DNA from: Flaccisagitta enflata
Taxonomy: Eukaryota; Chaetognatha; Sagittoidea; Aphragmophora
Assembly (NCBI GenBank): GCA_965153355.1
Contig: OZ231127.1
Coordinates: forward strand, 31,124,001 to 31,188,000
Length of the DNA: 64,000 bases
Direction of reading: 5' to 3'
Positions within the stretch are counted from its first letter, which is position 1, and each line of letters opens with the position of its first letter. This document shows positions 63,414-64,000 of the stretch, piece by piece. The position numbers were made by a program, and so were the translations under genes. The notes beneath the pieces were generated by a model that was not told the origin of the DNA, did no database searches, and was given only the letters and a program-made list of their open reading frames with translations.

Positions 63414-63690
63414 AGTCGCGTGCTCCGTATTACCTTTACAAACACATTTCCATAATTACAATTTTACATAATTACATAATGACATAATTACATAATTACA
63501 TAATTACATAATTACATAATTACATAATTACATAATTACATAATTACATAATTACATAATTACATAATTACATAATTACATGATTCATTCACATGAATGA
63601 CTTAATCGCAAAGTTTCAATAGCATTTTGGACGGACTGATGGATGGACCAATGGACTGACAGACCAACGTAGTCACTGTACCCGACTAAA
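63414..63690 (-). mobile_element. Family A element with ATTACATA array
   Basis: Left edge AGTCGCGTGCTCC, then an 8-bp array of ATTACATA (63,465-63,580), an AATGACTTAAT remnant, GGACGGACTGATGGATGG core, and head remnant GTAGTCACTGTACCCGACT. The GGCCTTGTT terminus is missing. Confidence 0.7.
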
Positions 63691-63768
63691 CATATTGAGG
63701 CATGGTTAAATCAAGTTGTAAACCTACTGGAATGAGCAAGACTAATCTGGGACGCAACGAACTTAATA

Positions 63769-63862
63769 GAGTGCTCCAACGCACCTCGAAAAAGGCTCCA
63801 CCGCTCTTCCGCTGATCCGTCCGTCCAATACGTACATTGTCTTGTTTGTATCCGGCCTTGTT
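63769..63862 (+). mobile_element. Family A element, short degenerate
   Basis: Palindrome GAGTGCTCCAACGCACCT, GAAAAAGGCTCC, CGTCCGTCC core, end TTTGTATCCGGCCTTGTT. Confidence 0.65.
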
Positions 63863-64000
63863 TATCTTTTTTGAGCTGGCCTTGAGTCCGATTTCCAGTT
63901 CTTTTGATCAATGATTAATGAGGAAACCCCGTCTTCCCGCTGACCTCACGATTTTTTTCGCTTTTTTTCGCTTTCCCTTCTGTCCCGATGATTCTGTCCT

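Overview
This window looks like a gene-poor, repeat-saturated stretch of a metazoan nuclear genome, most likely an invertebrate. I cannot name the species. The evidence is the lack of any bacterial-style gene packing, very long pure dinucleotide arrays (CT/GA and CA/GT, up to about 230 bp), a 5'-truncated non-LTR retrotransposon tail, a decayed Tc1-type transposase, many TA-flanked inverted-repeat elements, and usable eukaryotic splice signals. I found no confident host gene, tRNA, rRNA or CRISPR array.

Two dispersed element families dominate. Family A has a terminal palindrome (pattern AGnnGCG...CGCnnCT) followed by CTCTATAAGAGGC, then a GTCY-type tetranucleotide tract, then a GC-rich end reading CCGTGTATCCGGCCTTGTT. 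The first 8-11 bases of its palindrome recur as the reverse complement just inside the other end, and this 'code' changes together at both ends from copy to copy. The layout matches Helentron-associated elements (HINE, DINE-1, mini-me). Some copies hold large minisatellites (31,174-32,433 and 34,933-35,817) and several are nested inside each other. Family B starts GGGCAGCGGCCC, ends near GCAACGGGTATCGCTGACC, has inverted subterminal repeats, and carries an 18-21 bp minisatellite that sometimes flips orientation halfway (2,417-2,912; 4,527-4,993; 6,848-7,433; 11,040-11,690; 24,790-25,330).

Layout: 0.6-3.5 kb is an inverted-repeat composite holding a LINE tail and a family B copy. 4-18 kb is mostly family A and B copies with long microsatellites. 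17.8-28.4 kb adds several MITEs and one possible host exon (20,754-21,411). 28.6-35.9 kb is dominated by compound microsatellites and the two minisatellite-bearing family A copies. 36-43 kb holds palindromic MITEs. 43-49 kb has long GT/GA/CT arrays and a Tc1 fossil.

The most interesting locus is 49,130-55,707, a roughly 6.6 kb DNA transposon with inverted ends (TAAGGGAGTACGAGA) and a 7-bp target duplication (GCAACGG). It encodes a protein I do not recognise in three pieces (49,816-50,039; 53,005-53,996; 54,530-54,853). The gene is broken by a roughly 3 kb giant palindrome, by a 515-bp element with a 9-bp target duplication, and by one in-frame TAG. From 56 to 64 kb there are more nested MITEs and family A copies.
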